From the NCBI RefSeq assembly GCF_005155025.1, contig NZ_CP039731.1, positions 2,046,001-2,110,000 of the forward strand: a stretch of DNA of 64,000 nt, given 5' to 3'. The number at the start of each line of letters is the position of its first letter. Position 1 is the first letter of the stretch. The notes under the pieces were generated by a model, which was not told where the DNA came from, ran no database searches, and saw nothing but the letters and a program-made list of their open reading frames with translations. The DNA is from Aquitalea aquatilis. GTDB taxonomy: Bacteria > Pseudomonadota > Gammaproteobacteria > Burkholderiales > Chromobacteriaceae. The translations under genes were made by a program, and so were the position numbers. Below are positions 51,675 through 60,898 of this stretch, piece by piece.

Positions 51675-52844
51675 ATGAACCTGCACGAATACCAAGCGAA
51701 AGAGCTGCTGGCCAAATACGGCTTGCCGGTACAACAGGGCATTCTGGCCACCACGCCGGAAGAAGCCGCTGCCGCTTATGACAAACTGGGCGGCAAGTTT
51801 GCCGTCGTCAAGGCCCAGGTGCATGCCGGTGGCCGTGGCAAGGCCGGTGGTGTCAAAGTGGTGAAGAGCCGCGAAGAAGCCGCTGAAGTTGCCAAGAGCC
51901 TGATCGGTATCAATCTGGTGACCTACCAGACCGACGCCGCTGGCCAGCCGGTCAACAGCGTGTTGGTGTGCGAAGACATGTACCCGGTACAGCGTGAACT
52001 GTACCTGGGCGCCGTAGTGGACCGTGGCAGCCAGCGCGTTGTGTTCATGGTCTCCACCGAAGGCGGCGTGGAAATCGAAAAAGTAGCCGAAGAAACCCCG
52101 GAAAAGATCATCAAGATCGAAATCAACCCGCTGGTGGGCATGCAGCCCTTCCAGGCGCGTGATGCCGCCTTTGCCCTGGGTCTGTCCGGTTCGCAAATCG
52201 CTGCTTTCAGCAAGCTGATGCTGGGTGCTTACCAGGCTTTCGTGGAAAACGATTTCGCCCTGTTCGAAGTCAACCCGCTGGCGCTGCGTGAAAACGGCGA
52301 ACTGGCCTGCGTTGATGGCAAGATCAACCTGGACTCCAACGCCCTTTACCGTCACCCGGCCCTGCTGGCACAACGCGACAAGTCGCAGGAAAACGAACGT
52401 GAAGTGAAAGCTTCCGAATTCGACCTGAACTACGTGGCGCTGGAAGGCAATATCGGCTGCATGGTAAACGGCGCTGGCCTGGCCATGGCCACCATGGACA
52501 TCATCAAGCTGAAGGGTGGCCAGCCGGCCAACTTCCTGGACGTGGGTGGTGGTGCCACCAAGGACCGCGTGATTGAAGCCTTCAAGCTGATCCTGGCCGA
52601 TGATTCGGTCAAGGGCGTGCTGATCAACATCTTCGGCGGCATCGTTCGCTGCGACATGATTGCCGAGGCCATCATCGCCGCCGTGAAGGAAGTAAACGTG
52701 ACCGTGCCGGTGGTTGTGCGCCTGGAAGGCAACAACGCCGAATTGGGCGCCAAGATTCTGGATGACTCCGGCCTGAAGCTGGTTTCCGCCCAGGGCCTGA
52801 ACGACGCAGCCGAGAAGATCGTTGCTGCCGTTGCTGCGCTTTAA
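51675..52844 (+). CDS. sucC: Succinyl-CoA synthetase, beta subunit
   Basis: With SucD it converts succinyl-CoA, ADP or GDP and phosphate to succinate, CoA and ATP or GTP. The 389-residue protein has the ATP-grasp N-terminal half ([39 protein letters not shown]) and the CoA-ligase C-terminal half ([32 protein letters not shown]). It is followed 27 bp later by sucD. Confidence 0.97.
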   Translation: MNLHEYQAKELLAKYGLPVQQGILATTPEEAAAAYDKLGGKFAVVKAQVHAGGRGKAGGVKVVKSREEAAEVAKSLIGINLVTYQTDAAGQPVNSVLVCEDMYPVQRELYLGAVVDRGSQRVVFMVSTEGGVEIEKVAEETPEKIIKIEINPLVGMQPFQARDAAFALGLSGSQIAAFSKLMLGAYQAFVENDFALFEVNPLALRENGELACVDGKINLDSNALYRHPALLAQRDKSQENEREVKASEFDLNYVALEGNIGCMVNGAGLAMATMDIIKLKGGQPANFLDVGGGATKDRVIEAFKLILADDSVKGVLINIFGGIVRCDMIAEAIIAAVKEVNVTVPVVVRLEGNNAELGAKILDDSGLKLVSAQGLNDAAEKIVAAVAAL

Positions 52845-52871
52845 TCACCTGCACCGCATAAGGATTTCAAA

Positions 52872-53756
52872 ATGAGCGTATTGGTAAACAAAGACACCAA
52901 AGTGCTGGTGCAAGGTTTCACCGGCAAGAACGGTACCTTCCACGCCGAACAGGCACTGAAGGTTGGCACCAAGGTAGTTGGTGGCGTGACCCCGGGCAAG
53001 GGCGGTTCCGAGCATTTGGGCCTGCCGGTGTTCAACACCATGAAGGACGCCGTGCGTCAAACCCAGGCTGATGCCTCGGTCATCTACGTACCGGCAGCTT
53101 TTGCCAAGGATTCCATCCTGGAAGCCATCGACAGCGGCGTGAAGCTGATTGTCTGCATCACCGAAGGCGTGCCCACCCTGGACATGCTGTACGTGAAAAA
53201 GGCTGTGGACGAAGCCGGCATCCGCCTGATCGGCCCGAACTGCCCGGGTATCATTACCCCGGGTGAGTGCAAGATCGGCATCATGCCGTGGCACATCCAC
53301 AATCCGGGCCGCATCGGTATCGTGTCCCGTTCCGGCACCCTGACCTACGAAGCCGTGGCACAAACCACCGCGCTGGGTCTGGGTCAGTCCACCTGCATCG
53401 GTATCGGCGGCGACCCGATCCCGGGTACCAGCCACATCGACGCCCTGAAACTGTTCCAGGACGATCCGGATACCGACGCCATCGTGATGATCGGTGAAAT
53501 CGGTGGTACCGCCGAAGAAGAAGCAGCCGAATTTGCCAAGGCCTACGTGACCAAGCCGGTAGTCGGCTACATCGCCGGTGTGACTGCTCCCAAGGGCAAG
53601 CGCATGGGCCACGCTGGTGCCATCATCTCTGGCGGCAAGGGTACGGCCGAAGAGAAGTTCAAGGCCTTCGAGCGTGCAGGCATTGCCTACACCCGCAGCC
53701 CGGCCGAAATCGGCAAGACCATGTTCGAACTGCTGAAAAGCAAGGGCATGATCTAA
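52872..53756 (+). CDS. sucD: Succinyl-CoA synthetase, alpha subunit
   Basis: The CoA-binding and phosphohistidine subunit. The 294-residue protein has the CoA-binding [36 protein letters not shown], and the phosphorylated His in [17 protein letters not shown]. It ends the suc block; a terminator follows. Confidence 0.97.
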   Translation: MSVLVNKDTKVLVQGFTGKNGTFHAEQALKVGTKVVGGVTPGKGGSEHLGLPVFNTMKDAVRQTQADASVIYVPAAFAKDSILEAIDSGVKLIVCITEGVPTLDMLYVKKAVDEAGIRLIGPNCPGIITPGECKIGIMPWHIHNPGRIGIVSRSGTLTYEAVAQTTALGLGQSTCIGIGGDPIPGTSHIDALKLFQDDPDTDAIVMIGEIGGTAEEEAAEFAKAYVTKPVVGYIAGVTAPKGKRMGHAGAIISGGKGTAEEKFKAFERAGIAYTRSPAEIGKTMFELLKSKGMI

Positions 53757-53780
53757 TCCCTTAGCGGATAGCCGTACACT

Positions 53781-53813
53781 GAAACGCCACCCTCGGGTGG
53801 CGTTTTCTTTTTG
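53781..53813 (+). terminator. Terminator of the suc operon
   Basis: ACGCCACC-CTC-GGGTGGCGT is followed by TTTCTTTTT. Confidence 0.86.
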
Positions 53814-53912
53814 CGCTAGAATGCAGCTTTGCCAGTGCCCGCGCTGGCTGAACTGCGCGGCTTCAGCTTGGTCTATCCAGCCCGGCTCCATGATGCAGAA
53901 GAAAGGAATGTC

Positions 53913-54347
53913 ATGCGCAAATGGCTATGTCTGCTGGTGTTGCTCACCAGCGCCTGCGGCAGTTTTCCCAGCCGTGAGGGCTATGCCCAGAAGGCTTACT
54001 ATTGGCAGGGCCGGGATGCCAATGAATTGCTGGCAGTCTGGGGTGCCCCCAGCAAGAGCATGAGCATGCCCAATGGCAACACGCTATATACCTACAGCAA
54101 GTCCTATACCCAGCAGCAACCGTATTTTGACAATCGCCGCTTCGAGCCGGGCAGCCGCTTTACCGTGACGGAAAACGGCCAGAGCCGGGTGATCGAAACT
54201 CCGGGGCGCTGGGTCTATGACGGCACCAGCGGTGGCGGCATCCAGCACTACAGCTGCACCACCAATTTTGTGGTGAACAGCAAGACCCAGCAGGTGGAGT
54301 CAGTCAGCTTTGAGGGTAATGACTGCGTGGCCGTACCGCGCCAGTAA
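53913..54347 (+). CDS. Lipoprotein of unknown function
   Basis: A 144-residue product with a lipoprotein signal peptide: RKWLCLLVLL followed by the lipobox TSAC (Cys17). The mature part has a GxPxxS segment (VWGAPSKSMSMPNGNTLYTY) resembling SmpA/BamE-like small lipoproteins in spacing, then a Tyr/Gln-rich part and two Cys near the C-terminus (YSCTTNF, GNDCVAV) that could form a disulfide. No function is assigned. The ATG at 53913 follows AAAGGA; longer starts lose the lipobox. Confidence 0.7.
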   Translation: MRKWLCLLVLLTSACGSFPSREGYAQKAYYWQGRDANELLAVWGAPSKSMSMPNGNTLYTYSKSYTQQQPYFDNRRFEPGSRFTVTENGQSRVIETPGRWVYDGTSGGGIQHYSCTTNFVVNSKTQQVESVSFEGNDCVAVPRQ

Positions 54348-54353
54348 GCCTGC

Positions 54354-54791
54354 TTACGGCAGCTTCCATTCGCCGCTGCTGCTGAAGGGCAGGCTGGCTA
54401 CGCCTTGCAAGCCCTCCAGCCGGCCTTGCAACTGGTAGTCGAGCTTGCCCGTGCCATTCACTGCCTTGCCCAGCTGCTTTAGCCAGCTCAGGGTGGAGGT
54501 ATGGACCCGTACCGTGATCTCGGCTTCGCCCAATGCCGGCACGGCAATCGCCTGATTGCTGAGGCCGCTGGCCAGTCGGTTGCCTGCAACATCCAGATCA
54601 AAGCTCAGTCCGCTGGCGCTCAGTGGCAGTGTGTTGGGGTTCTGCAGCCGCAGGGTGACATCGAAGTTCTGTTCCAGCAGGGTGGAGGCGGCCGGATGGA
54701 TGTCGACCAGGCTGACCTGTGGCTTTTGCAGGCCCAGCGTGCTGCAGCCGACCAGCCACAGGCAAATGAGCAGAGCAAGACATGGTTTCAT
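54354..54791 (-). CDS. LEA type 2 / WHy-domain lipoprotein
   Basis: A 145-residue protein with lipobox LVGC (residues 13-16). The mature domain has the beta-sandwich pattern of LEA-14/WHy proteins (PQVSLVDIHPAASTLLEQNF, VTLRLQNPNTLPLSASGLSF, EAEITVRVHT). Such lipoproteins are periplasmic and tied to stress tolerance, without a proven mechanism. The AAGGA 6 bp before the chosen ATG decides the start. Its end lies 6 bp from the end of the converging lipoprotein gene. Confidence 0.78.
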   Translation of the reverse strand: MKPCLALLICLWLVGCSTLGLQKPQVSLVDIHPAASTLLEQNFDVTLRLQNPNTLPLSASGLSFDLDVAGNRLASGLSNQAIAVPALGEAEITVRVHTSTLSWLKQLGKAVNGTGKLDYQLQGRLEGLQGVASLPFSSSGEWKLP

Positions 54792-54807
54792 GTGCATTCC
54801 TTGAGTG

Positions 54808-55710
54808 TTATTGCAGGCCACCCAGTACTTCCTGGGTGACGGCGATCCAGGCGCGGGCCGCATGGGACAGATAGCCGCCTTGCTGCCAGATCAGCGCCAG
54901 ATGCCAGATCAGCCAGGGGTTGGATACCGGAATCACGTCGTAGAGTTCCCGGTCCAGTCTTTCCACTACCGAACGTGGCAGCAGAGTAACACCCAGCCGC
55001 GCGGTAACCAGCTCGACGATAAAGTCCCAGTGTGCGCTGCGGCCAACAATATGCAGCGGCTTGCCCATTTCGTGGAAGGCATGGCTGATGCGGCTGGACA
55101 GGGTGAAGTCTTCCGGGTACAGCACGAAGTCCTGGTCGGCGATATCGGGCAGGGTGACCACCGAACGGCCATGCCAGGGCGAGCCGGCCGGTGCCACCAG
55201 GCAGAGCGGGTCGCGCACCACGGCAAATTGCTGAAAGATGCTGTTGTCCACCGGCAGCACCGCCACGCCGATTTCCAGTTCGCCGCAACGCACGCTGTTT
55301 TCGATGGCCAGCGCGCCGTCTTCCACCATTTTCAGCTCGATGCCGGGATAGCGTTCGCGAAAGGTACTGACCACCGGCGCGAAAAAGGCCACACCCACCA
55401 TGGGGGGCAGGCCCACCACCAGCTCGCCGCGAGAGAGACCGGCCAGATCGCTCAGCTCGTGCTTGAGCTGGCTCATGGCCGACAGCACATCCAGCCCCCG
55501 TTCAAACGCCACCTTGCCAGCATCGCTCAGCCGGAAGCTGCGTCCCTCGCGGATGATCAACGGTGTGCCCAGTTCTTCTTCCAGCTGTTTCACCATCTTG
55601 CTGATGGTGGGCTGGGTCACGAACAAGGCTTCCGCTGCCTTGGTGAAACTGTGCCGTTTTACCACTTCGACAAAGTAGCGCAGCGCCCGGACATCCATGA
55701 TCGATTCCAT
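54808..55710 (-). CDS. LysR-family regulator, probable controller of the adjacent cidAB/lrgAB pair
   Basis: A 300-residue LysR protein with its helix-turn-helix at residues 20-45 (SFTKAAEALFVTQPTISKMV) and an effector domain from residue 95. It diverges from the CidA/LrgA and CidB/LrgB genes with 94 bp between the starts. A LysR regulator (CidR) also controls cidAB in Gram-positives. The start could be 12 bp later (MDVRALRYFV). Confidence 0.85.
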   Translation of the reverse strand: MESIMDVRALRYFVEVVKRHSFTKAAEALFVTQPTISKMVKQLEEELGTPLIIREGRSFRLSDAGKVAFERGLDVLSAMSQLKHELSDLAGLSRGELVVGLPPMVGVAFFAPVVSTFRERYPGIELKMVEDGALAIENSVRCGELEIGVAVLPVDNSIFQQFAVVRDPLCLVAPAGSPWHGRSVVTLPDIADQDFVLYPEDFTLSSRISHAFHEMGKPLHIVGRSAHWDFIVELVTARLGVTLLPRSVVERLDRELYDVIPVSNPWLIWHLALIWQQGGYLSHAARAWIAVTQEVLGGLQ

Positions 55711-55804
55711 TTAAGAATGAGTTGGATAATTTTAATTCATTTTTTGAATGAAATGGTGGCGACTATACTCGATTCACGTTTCCTGGTTGCGGAGTGACCG
55801 GATC

Positions 55805-56224
55805 ATGAAAAACCTGCCGAACATTGCCGTCAAGCAAAGCCTGTCCACGCTGTCGCAAGTGGTACTGCTCAGTCTGGTGTGGCTGCTGGCCAGCCGCCTG
55901 AGCCATTACTTCCTGCCTGCGGTGCCCGCTGGTGTGCTGGGCATGTTCCTGGTATTGGGCGCATTGGCGCTGGGCTGGTTGCCCCTGTCCTGGTGCAAGA
56001 GTGGCGCGCGCTGGCTATTGGCCGAGATGTTGCTGTTTTTCATTCCGGCCACGGTTGCCGTGGTGCAGTATCCGCAGTTGCTGGGCAGCATCGGTCTGCG
56101 CATCGTGCTGGTGATCCTGTTGTCTACCGTACTGGTGATGACAGTGACTTCGCTGGTGGTGGATGCCGGCTACAAGTTTGAAATCCTGCTGAAGCGTCGC
56201 AAGCGACAGCATGGAGTGTCCTGA
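55805..56224 (+). CDS. CidA/LrgA-family holin-like membrane protein
   Basis: A 139-residue protein with four hydrophobic helices and a basic C-terminus (LLKRRKRQHG). The core PAVPAGVLGMFLVLGALALG and FFIPATVAVVQYP is typical of CidA/LrgA. The family is associated with murein hydrolase export, autolysis and pyruvate or acetate-linked metabolism. The start codon is the ATG before KNLPNIAVKQ. lrgB-type gene follows 1 bp later. Confidence 0.85.
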   Translation: MKNLPNIAVKQSLSTLSQVVLLSLVWLLASRLSHYFLPAVPAGVLGMFLVLGALALGWLPLSWCKSGARWLLAEMLLFFIPATVAVVQYPQLLGSIGLRIVLVILLSTVLVMTVTSLVVDAGYKFEILLKRRKRQHGVS

Positions 56225-56225
56225 G

Positions 56226-56909
56226 ATGGAAAACCTGCTGGCTTTTGGCTGTCTGGTGTTGACGCTGGTCTTGTACTGGCTGGCCAAGACGCTGTACCGC
56301 CGTACTGGCAACTGGTGGAGCGCACCATTGCTGGCGGTTCCCTTGCTGGTGATTGGCGCTGTGGTGGCCGGGCATATTCCCTACCACACCTATTTTCAGG
56401 ATACGCACTGGCTGAGCTGGTTGCTTGGCCCGGCTACGGTAGCGTTTGCCATCCCGATTTACGAGCAGCGCCAGGTTATCCGCAAGCATGCGCTGTCGCT
56501 CAGTTGCGGTGTGCTGGTGGCGATGCCGGTGGCGGTATTGAGTTCGGTGTGGCTGGCGCGGGCTTTTGGTTTGTCCGAGCTGCTGCAGAAAAGCCTGGCA
56601 CCACGGTCGATCAGTACACCGTTTGCCATGGCGACGGCATCCAGCATCGGTGCCTCGCCCGACCTGACTGCCGTGTTCGTGGTGATTACCGGTGTAGCCG
56701 GGATGCTGCTGGGTGAATTGATGCTGATGCTGCTGCCGCTGCGGTCGCGTCTGGCCAAAGGGGCCTTGCTGGGTGCTGCCGCACATGGTGCCGGCACCGC
56801 CAAGGCCAATGAGCTGGGAGCGGAAGAAGGCGTGGTAGCCAGCCTGACCATGATGCTGGGTGGCATTGCCACGGTGTTTGCCGCGCCATTGATTGCCTGG
56901 TTCGTCTAA
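56226..56909 (+). CDS. CidB/LrgB-family membrane protein
   Basis: A 227-residue partner of the CidA/LrgA protein. It has the family core KSLAPRSISTPFAMATASSI, GASPDLTAVFVVITGVAGML and GAAAHGAGTAKANELG, with six or seven helices. The ATG before ENLLAFGCLV is chosen. A Rho-independent terminator follows after about 100 bp. Confidence 0.87.
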   Translation: MENLLAFGCLVLTLVLYWLAKTLYRRTGNWWSAPLLAVPLLVIGAVVAGHIPYHTYFQDTHWLSWLLGPATVAFAIPIYEQRQVIRKHALSLSCGVLVAMPVAVLSSVWLARAFGLSELLQKSLAPRSISTPFAMATASSIGASPDLTAVFVVITGVAGMLLGELMLMLLPLRSRLAKGALLGAAAHGAGTAKANELGAEEGVVASLTMMLGGIATVFAAPLIAWFV

Positions 56910-57007
56910 TACAGAGCGGACCCAAGATTTCTCTGTAGTAAGCCCATGCCATCGGGAGTGGTGTGTGGTGTCTCTCCTCTTGTTGTACTCCCATACGAGC
57001 GTTGTTC

Positions 57008-57039
57008 GGGCTGACCCTATCCGGTCAGCCCATTTTTTT
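57008..57039 (+). terminator. Terminator of the cidAB/lrgAB pair
   Basis: GGGCTGACC-CTATCC-GGTCAGCCC is followed by ATTTTTTT. Confidence 0.85.
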
Positions 57040-57062
57040 GCCTATTGTCCGCCCCTTATAGC

Positions 57063-57086
57063 AAAACACCCGGTATGGCCGGGTGT
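57063..57086 (-). terminator. Terminator of the OmpA-family lipoprotein gene
   Basis: ACACCCGG-TATGG-CCGGGTGT with TTTTG on the minus strand, 27 bp after the stop codon of the gene at 57113. Confidence 0.65.
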
Positions 57087-57112
57087 GGTGGTGTGAGGCT
57101 GTTTGCGCCTGA

Positions 57113-57775
57113 CTATGCCGCCTGGTCCGGCGTAATCAGCACTTCGACCCGGCGGTTCTTGCTGCGGCCTTCTATGGTGGCATTGCTGGCTACCGGCTGG
57201 CTGGGGCCAAAACCCATGGTGCGAATACGCACGGTGTTGACGCCCTTGGTTGCCAACTGGTCGGTAACGGCCTGGGCGCGCTTCTCGGACAGGGTCTGGT
57301 TATAAGCTGCCGGCCCCGTGCTGTCGGTGTGCCCGGCGACGGTAATGCTGGTGTCGGTGTACTGCACCAGCACGGCGGCGATATCGCTCAGCGGCTGCTG
57401 CGCGGCGCTACCCAGCTGGAAGCTGTTGGTGGCAAAGGTGACGTTGTCCGGCAGCGACAGCTTGATCTGATTGCCTACGCGCTCAACACCAATTCTGGTG
57501 TTGGCCAGTTTTTCCCGCAGTTTCTTTTCCTGATTGTCCATATACGCACCAACGCCAGCACCGATGGCACCGCAGGCCAGTGCCGAGTTGCGGGCGCCGA
57601 CGCTGCCGTGGGTGGCGGCACCGATCAGGCCGCAGGTCACCGCACCGCCAATGCCGTACAGCGCAGCCTTGTTGATTTCGGTCTGACCGGTTTGCGGGTT
57701 GGTGGTGCAGGCACTGGTAGCGATAGCCAGCACCAGCGTACACAGCATGGCTGGCTGCGACAGGCGATTCATCAT
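57113..57775 (-). CDS. OmpA-family outer membrane lipoprotein
   Basis: A 220-residue protein with a lipobox TSAC near residue 22, a glycine-zipper segment (GIGGAVTCGLIGAATHG, GAIGAGVGAYMD) and a C-terminal OmpA/Pal peptidoglycan-binding domain (TITVAGHTDSTGPAAYNQTL, LSEKRAQAVTDQLATKGV, KNRRVEVLI). The layout resembles YiaD. It probably tethers the outer membrane to peptidoglycan. The start follows a GGAG 8 bp upstream. Confidence 0.85.
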   Translation of the reverse strand: MMNRLSQPAMLCTLVLAIATSACTTNPQTGQTEINKAALYGIGGAVTCGLIGAATHGSVGARNSALACGAIGAGVGAYMDNQEKKLREKLANTRIGVERVGNQIKLSLPDNVTFATNSFQLGSAAQQPLSDIAAVLVQYTDTSITVAGHTDSTGPAAYNQTLSEKRAQAVTDQLATKGVNTVRIRTMGFGPSQPVASNATIEGRSKNRRVEVLITPDQAA

Positions 57776-57901
57776 CAAAACATCTCCGGAAGCTGAACAG
57801 TCATGATGGCCGCGCGGGCGCATCATGCTGCAAAGCAGGCATTCTAATACGGGCAAGCTGCCAGGGGATGAAATGTTGGTCGGGTAGACCGTGACAGGGT
57901 C

Positions 57902-58531
57902 TCAGGCAAAAGTATCGACCGCCCGGCCCTTGCTGCTGGCCTGCGGGTTGGCGATGGCGGCAAAAATCGCCTTGGCGGTATCGATGGCGGGGTTGTGCTG
58001 GGCTTGCTGCAGTTGCTGTTGCTGCTGTTTGTCGATTTCGGACTGGGCTTGCTGTGCCATTTGTTCGGCTGCGGCCGCCACGGCACGGTCCTGGCCGGAA
58101 GGGTCGGTCGGGGCGAGCGCCGCTGCAGCCACCTGTCTGGCATTGCGCAGCGTTTCCTCTGGGCTTTGTCCACCGGCCAGCCGGATGCTGACTTCACCGC
58201 CTATGGCATATTGCTTGCCATCGGGGCCTTCCTGATAGCTGTAGCTGGCCCCGCCACTGACCAGAGCGCCACCGGTCGCCATGTGGGCTTGCTCGTGCTG
58301 GCGGACATCGGTATCACGCGAGCGCAATTCATCCAGCTGCTTTTGCTGGTCGGGGCTGAGGGTCTGACCGCTGTAAATGGCGGAAGGGGAGGGTGGTGTC
58401 ACGCCAGGTACCGGGGTGGCAATCGCGGCCATGCGCGCCGCCGTGCACGTCGGGCAGCTGCATGCCGGGCCGTGTTGCAGCCCGCTGCTGATTGGGTAGC
58501 CAGTGCTGGCGGAGAGGGAAGAAATGCTCAT
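57902..58531 (-). CDS. Putative metalloprotease of the SprA-related / CJM1_0395 family
   Basis: A 209-residue protein with the zinc-protease motif HEQAH in RSRDTDVRQHEQAHMATGGA, followed by YSYQEGPDGKQYAIGGEVSI, typical of the SprA-related putative metalloprotease family. The C-terminal 60 residues are Ala/Gln-rich and probably helical. An N-terminal CSCPTC motif could bind metal. No signal peptide is seen. The start is uncertain (58531 or 58543). Confidence 0.75.
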   Translation of the reverse strand: MSISSLSASTGYPISSGLQHGPACSCPTCTAARMAAIATPVPGVTPPSPSAIYSGQTLSPDQQKQLDELRSRDTDVRQHEQAHMATGGALVSGGASYSYQEGPDGKQYAIGGEVSIRLAGGQSPEETLRNARQVAAAALAPTDPSGQDRAVAAAAEQMAQQAQSEIDKQQQQQLQQAQHNPAIDTAKAIFAAIANPQASSKGRAVDTFA

Positions 58532-58543
58532 GATTTGCACCAT

Positions 58544-58890
58544 CCTGAACATTTTCAGTGTAGTGCATGGTGCTGTTCGATTCATTGAATAAAAAGATTA
58601 TTTGCTGGGTTTTTCAAGAGCTTGTGGCTTGTCTGCATGATGGGTAAGGGCCAGACCAACTCCCGCATTGCTGCGGCAAGGTGGCTATGGTTTCTGGCCG
58701 GTCAGCATGGCTGCTTGGCGTATGGGCCGCATGTCGAACGCGACACTGCGCAGTGGCTGCGGCAGAATGGCGGAACATTGCTTAAGTTCGATCCAGCCAG
58801 AGCACGCCATTGGGCTAAGCGCTGGACACAAGGCATTGGCTCGCTATGCGTGATGCCACCACAATGAATAACGGTAAGGAAAGCAGGGAT
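58544..58890. other. Intergenic region of about 350 bp, nothing supported
   Basis: Short open frames occur on both strands, but none has a ribosome-binding site or a recognisable protein. The region must hold the divergent promoters of the SprA-like gene and the thioesterase gene. I see no repeat or RNA structure that stands out. Confidence 0.35.
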
Positions 58891-59376
58891 ATGCAAGATC
58901 AGGCAGCACAGGAAAACCAGCGTGAACTGGTGATGTCGGTATTGATGATGCCGGACATGGCCAATTTTTCCGGCAATGTGCACGGCGGTGTGTTGCTCAA
59001 GCTGCTGGACCAGGTGGCGTACGCCTGTGCCAGCCGCTATGCCGGGCGCTATGTGGTGACCCTGTCGGTAGACCAGGTGCTGTTCAAGCAGCCTATCCAT
59101 GTGGGCGAACTGGTTACCTTCATGGCCAGCGTCAACCATGTTGGCCGCACTTCGATGGAGATCGGCATCAAGGTGGTGGCCGAGGATATCCAGCGGCGCA
59201 GTGTGCGCCATACCAATAGCTGCTACTTCACCATGGTGGCCTTTGAAGATGGCAAGGCGGTGGCCGTGCCGCCATTGAGCCTGGACACCGACGAGCAGAA
59301 AAAGCGCTTCCGCGATGCCGAGATCCGCAAGAAGCTGCGCATGGAAGCCCAGCAAAAAACCAGCGATCCCTGCTGA
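58891..59376 (+). CDS. Acyl-CoA thioesterase, hotdog fold (YciA/BFIT-like)
   Basis: A 161-residue hotdog thioesterase that hydrolyses acyl-CoA. The active-site helix segment PDMANFSGNVHGGVLLKLLD and YVVTLSVDQVLFKQPIHVGE are typical of the acyl-CoA hydrolase group. Upstream in-frame ATGs at 58846 and 58864 have no ribosome-binding site, whereas the ATG at 58891 has AAGGAAAGCAGGG ahead; the start remains uncertain. A long charged C-terminus (KKRFRDAEIRKKLRMEAQQK) follows the domain. Confidence 0.83.
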   Translation: MQDQAAQENQRELVMSVLMMPDMANFSGNVHGGVLLKLLDQVAYACASRYAGRYVVTLSVDQVLFKQPIHVGELVTFMASVNHVGRTSMEIGIKVVAEDIQRRSVRHTNSCYFTMVAFEDGKAVAVPPLSLDTDEQKKRFRDAEIRKKLRMEAQQKTSDPC

Positions 59377-59417
59377 GCGGGTAGAATGCCGGCTTTGTCC
59401 TGCTGGTGTTTCTGGCC

Positions 59418-60095
59418 ATGTTTACCCTGCTGCATACCGACCCACGTTTTTACCTGATCAACAAGCATGCCGGCGTCAGCTTTCATCGCGAGGGCGAAGA
59501 GGCCGGCCTGCTGGAGGGCGTGCGGTCGGCCTTGCAGGACGAGGCGCTGTGGCCGGTGCACCGGCTGGATCGCATTACCTCGGGGCTGATCCTGCTTGCC
59601 CGTTCCAGTGAGGTGGCCAGCCAACTGGGGGCAGCCTTTGCCGCGCATCAGGTGGAGAAATATTATCTGGCGCTGTCAGATCGCAAGCCGCAGAAAAAAC
59701 AGGGGCTGATCAAGGGCGATATGGACAAGGGCCGTGGTGGGGCGTGGCGGCTGCTGGGCAGTCAGGCCAATCCGGCGATTACCCAGTTTTTCAGCTTTTC
59801 GGTACAGCCCGGTCTGCGCCTGTTCCTGTTGCGGCCACATAGTGGCAAGACCCATCAGCTGCGCGTGGCGCTGAAATCGCAATCGGCACCGATTCTGGGA
59901 GACACCCTGTATGGCGGCAGCGCGGCAGATCGTGGTTATCTGCATGCCTATGCGCTGCGCTTCAGTCTTGATGGCGACGATTTCGCCTTTGTCTGCCCGC
60001 CGGAGCAGGGTGAGCAGTTTGTCAGCCCGGCCTTGCAGGCCTGCATGGCCCGCGAGGTCGCTACTCCGTGGGCGCTGGCCTGGCCCCGGCTTTAA
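59418..60095 (+). CDS. RluA-family pseudouridine synthase
   Basis: A 225-residue protein with the catalytic Asp in WPVHRLDRITSGLILLA and the C-terminal RPHSGKTHQLRVALKSQSAP. No S4 domain is present. It resembles the short RluA-type group of unassigned target (TIGR01621-like). The likely start is the ATG before FTLLHTDPRF; a GTG 12 bp upstream is also in frame. Its TAA stop overlaps the stop of the converging deacetylase gene in a shared TTAA. Confidence 0.8.
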   Translation: MFTLLHTDPRFYLINKHAGVSFHREGEEAGLLEGVRSALQDEALWPVHRLDRITSGLILLARSSEVASQLGAAFAAHQVEKYYLALSDRKPQKKQGLIKGDMDKGRGGAWRLLGSQANPAITQFFSFSVQPGLRLFLLRPHSGKTHQLRVALKSQSAPILGDTLYGGSAADRGYLHAYALRFSLDGDDFAFVCPPEQGEQFVSPALQACMAREVATPWALAWPRL

Positions 60096-60898
60096 TTCCT
60101 GAATTTCCCCAGCTGTACACCCGCTTCGCGGCAGGCATCGGCAAAAGCTGTGCTGCCCAGATGGCAGTATTCCACAGCACGGGCAGCGGCGATCCGGTCG
60201 CTGGCATCGTCTGCCGGCAGGCCGGGGTGACACATCATCAGGCCACCATCCGGGCAGGCGTTCAGCCATTGCTGCATCAGCGTGGCAAAACCGGCTTCCG
60301 CTTGTAGCGCATACAAGCCGGCAAACCAGCGATTGCACACCAGCCCGTGCTGGCTAGCCGCCTGGGCAAAGCCGCGACATACCATTTGCAATACCACAGC
60401 CTTCAGACGGCTGTCGCCGGGATGGCCCAAGTGGTCCGGTGCGCGCAGATAGGGCTTGCGGCTGTCTGTCCAGCGCAGGGCGATGGCAGCGAACAGGGCG
60501 TCGCGCACTACCGGCAGCGCATGCACATGCTGGTGGCCATCGATAAAGTCCGGCAGGCGTCCAAAGTGCTGGCTGAACAGGTCGATCTGTTGCAGCAGGC
60601 TGTCCAGCAAGGTCTGATACGGCAGGCAGCGCAGCTGGCTGAGCAGCAGCCAGTGCGACAAGGGCTTGATCAGCTGCCGCTCGCGGGCGAAATCATGGGT
60701 GAGATTGAAATGCAGGCCGATGTCGGCTTGCTGCTGCAGCTCGGACAGTGGCGCGGCGAGGCCGGGCCAGTGCGGCGACTGCGTCATCACGCTGGTGGCC
60801 GACAGCCGGCCAGCCTGCAGCAGGTCGAGAATGCCCTGGCTGATGGCCGGTGACTGGGCGAAGTCATCCGCACACAGGGTGAGGCGACGTGTGCTCAT
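60092..60898 (-). CDS. YdjC-family carbohydrate deacetylase (NaxD/LgmC/HpnK-like)
   Basis: A 268-residue metal-dependent deacetylase. It has the metal-binding LCADDFAQSP at the N-terminus, IGLHFNLTH, and FIDGHQHVHALP, the YdjC pattern. In Francisella, the YdjC protein NaxD deacetylates undecaprenyl-phosphate-N-acetylgalactosamine; Bordetella LgmC is a relative. It is the last gene of an operon with GtrA, GT2 and GT39 genes (4 bp overlap with the GtrA gene), the partners expected for such a pathway. Confidence 0.8.
   Translation of the reverse strand: MSTRRLTLCADDFAQSPAISQGILDLLQAGRLSATSVMTQSPHWPGLAAPLSELQQQADIGLHFNLTHDFARERQLIKPLSHWLLLSQLRCLPYQTLLDSLLQQIDLFSQHFGRLPDFIDGHQHVHALPVVRDALFAAIALRWTDSRKPYLRAPDHLGHPGDSRLKAVVLQMVCRGFAQAASQHGLVCNRWFAGLYALQAEAGFATLMQQWLNACPDGGLMMCHPGLPADDASDRIAAARAVEYCHLGSTAFADACREAGVQLGKFRN

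Noticed and set aside
58622-58867. Small ORF of 81 codons before the thioesterase gene
   Set aside because: No ribosome-binding site, no ATG at the start and no recognisable sequence; it may be chance.
60092-60095. Overlapping stop codons of the RluA-family gene and the deacetylase gene taken as a sign of misannotation
   Set aside because: Both frames have clear domains up to their ends, and a shared TTAA giving a stop on each strand is compatible with two real convergent genes.
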